From the NCBI GenBank assembly GCA_016199665.1, contig JACQGG010000245.1, positions 1-6,019 of the forward strand: a stretch of DNA of 6,019 nt, in the 5' to 3' direction. The notes under the pieces are model-generated. The model worked only from the letters and a program-made list of their open reading frames with translations, made no database searches and was not told the DNA's origin. This stretch comes from Acidobacteriota bacterium (GTDB lineage Bacteria > Acidobacteriota > UBA6911 > JACQSX01). This document shows, in pieces, positions 5,485-6,019 of the stretch. A program made the position numbers and the translations under genes. Within the stretch, counting starts at the first letter, position 1. Each line of letters starts with the position of its first letter.

Positions 5485-5955
5485 TCATTTGCCCGCCGTG
5501 GTTTGGTCGTTTGACGCGACCAGTGCTCGCAAAGACCGGATCACCGTAGAAAGCGACATGACGGTCTCCGCGTCCCCCTCGTGCAGCAGGAAGTTGCACA
5601 TGCGGAGGAGTTGCAACTGTCGAGTGGAGTAACCCTCTGCAGGCGTCTTCGATTTTCCTGCTGTCCCCTTGCGTCCTCGAGGCGGGCGTACGTTCAACTG
5701 GTCGAGGATGCAGCGACCGGAGGAGGTTACCGGGCAGCAACCTCTTGGTTCCAGGACCGGCCCTGAGTCGAGGAGGGATGCCAGCGGGATACCCAGAGCA
5801 TTTGCGATGGTAGTAAGGGAGCGAAGGGAAGGGTTGAGCCGGTCATTCTCCAGGCGGGAAAGGTAGGAAACGGCCAGCCCCGTCAACCGGGCTACGTCTC
5901 GTTGAGTCCTTTTGGACTCCAGTCGTGCTTTTAAGATCTTCTCGCCCACGCTCAT
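5485..5955 (-). CDS. XRE-family regulator with conserved-cysteine C-terminal domain (copy 2)
   Basis: Predicted 156-residue paralogue of the gene at 4842-5318, on the opposite strand and convergent with it (166 nt between stops). The HTH occupies residues 1-65 (MSVGEKILKARLESKRTQRD, then VARLTGLAVSYLSRLENDRL). The C-terminal part keeps CPVTSSGRCILDQL (Cys74, Cys82; an extra Cys73), has a longer basic linker (RPPRGRKGTAGKSK), and repeats the motif QLQLLRMCNFLLH (Cys120) followed by ETVMSLSTVIRSL. Start: a TTG at 5976 would add seven residues not found in copy 1, so ATG 5955, where the alignment begins, is preferred, although no good Shine-Dalgarno precedes either. A GTTGA/TCAAC dyad lies about 40 nt upstream and may be its operator. 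The two proteins could form homo- or heterodimers and share sites; this is inference from similarity. Confidence 0.85.
   Translation of the reverse strand: MSVGEKILKARLESKRTQRDVARLTGLAVSYLSRLENDRLNPSLRSLTTIANALGIPLASLLDSGPVLEPRGCCPVTSSGRCILDQLNVRPPRGRKGTAGKSKTPAEGYSTRQLQLLRMCNFLLHEGDAETVMSLSTVIRSLRALVASNDQTTAGK
5821..5862. repeat. Right arm of a 42-nt perfect inverted repeat
   Basis: Exact reverse complement of 4935-4976; it falls in the same HTH codons of the convergent paralogue. See the left arm. Confidence 0.85.
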
Positions 5956-5992
5956 CTGGCAGCCAAATAGTGGCAATTCCAGGAAACTACTT

Positions 5993-6010
5993 GTTGACTC
6001 TCAAATCAAC
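5993..6010. promoter_or_regulatory. Operator-like dyad upstream of XRE copy 2
   Basis: GTTGA, 8 nt, TCAAC: a perfect 5-bp dyad 37 nt before the ATG of the minus-strand XRE gene. On the minus strand a weak TTGAGA, 17 nt, TGGAAT promoter could overlap it. Position and symmetry suit an autorepressor site; the window ends 9 nt beyond, so the full regulatory region is not visible. Confidence 0.35.
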
Positions 6011-6019
6011 CTATTATTA

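Noticed and set aside
5291..5740. 149-codon minus-strand open frame overlapping XRE copy 2
   Set aside because: It overlaps in another frame a gene whose protein is conserved in its paralogue, and its translation has no recognisable pattern.
1..6019. tRNA, rRNA, CRISPR array, riboswitch or replication origin
   Set aside because: No cloverleaf with conserved arms, no regularly spaced direct repeats and no known RNA motif was seen on reading both strands.

Overview
The window is GC-rich bacterial DNA with Shine-Dalgarno-type start sites. It looks like an accessory region: three XRE-type helix-turn-helix regulators, a complete toxin-antitoxin pair, the edge of a HicB-like gene, an RHS fragment, a degraded unidentified gene and a short transposon-like element. 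The sequence does not fix the taxon. My impression is a soil or sediment bacterium such as an acidobacterium or a deep-branching proteobacterium, held weakly.

Layout, left to right. (1) 1-499, minus strand: an XRE regulator followed 17 nt later by the start of a HicB-like protein that runs off the left edge. (2) 558-1062, minus: a coding remnant broken by two stops and a frameshift, not recognised. (3) 1134-1582, minus: a Phd/RelB-like antitoxin and a RelE/ParE-family toxin, joined by a TAATG overlap. (4) 1676-1798: a MITE-like element of about 115 bp with 12-bp perfect terminal inverted repeats flanked on both sides by CTAG. (5) 1866-2300, plus: a decayed RHS/YD-repeat fragment. (6) 2318-2713, minus: a small protein consisting of a single cyclic-nucleotide-binding domain. 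(7) 3008-4516, minus: an FAD-dependent oxidoreductase of the geranylgeranyl-reductase type with a probable C-terminal membrane helix. (8) 4842-5318 plus and 5485-5955 minus: two convergent, closely related XRE regulators with a shared cysteine-containing C-terminal domain.

How the genes may work together. The two left-hand minus-strand pairs (XRE/HicB-like and antitoxin/toxin) are self-contained, probably autoregulated operons. On the right, the first of the paired XRE genes is transcribed divergently from the oxidoreductase. A good sigma70-type promoter for it (TTGACT, 17 nt, TAAATA) lies inside inverted-repeat half-sites, which suggests autoregulation and possibly control of the oxidoreductase. 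The cysteine pattern conserved in both paralogues, next to a flavoprotein carrying a CxxC pair, makes a redox- or metal-responsive regulatory module a reasonable but unproven idea. The middle of the window (about 1600-2300) is recombination debris.
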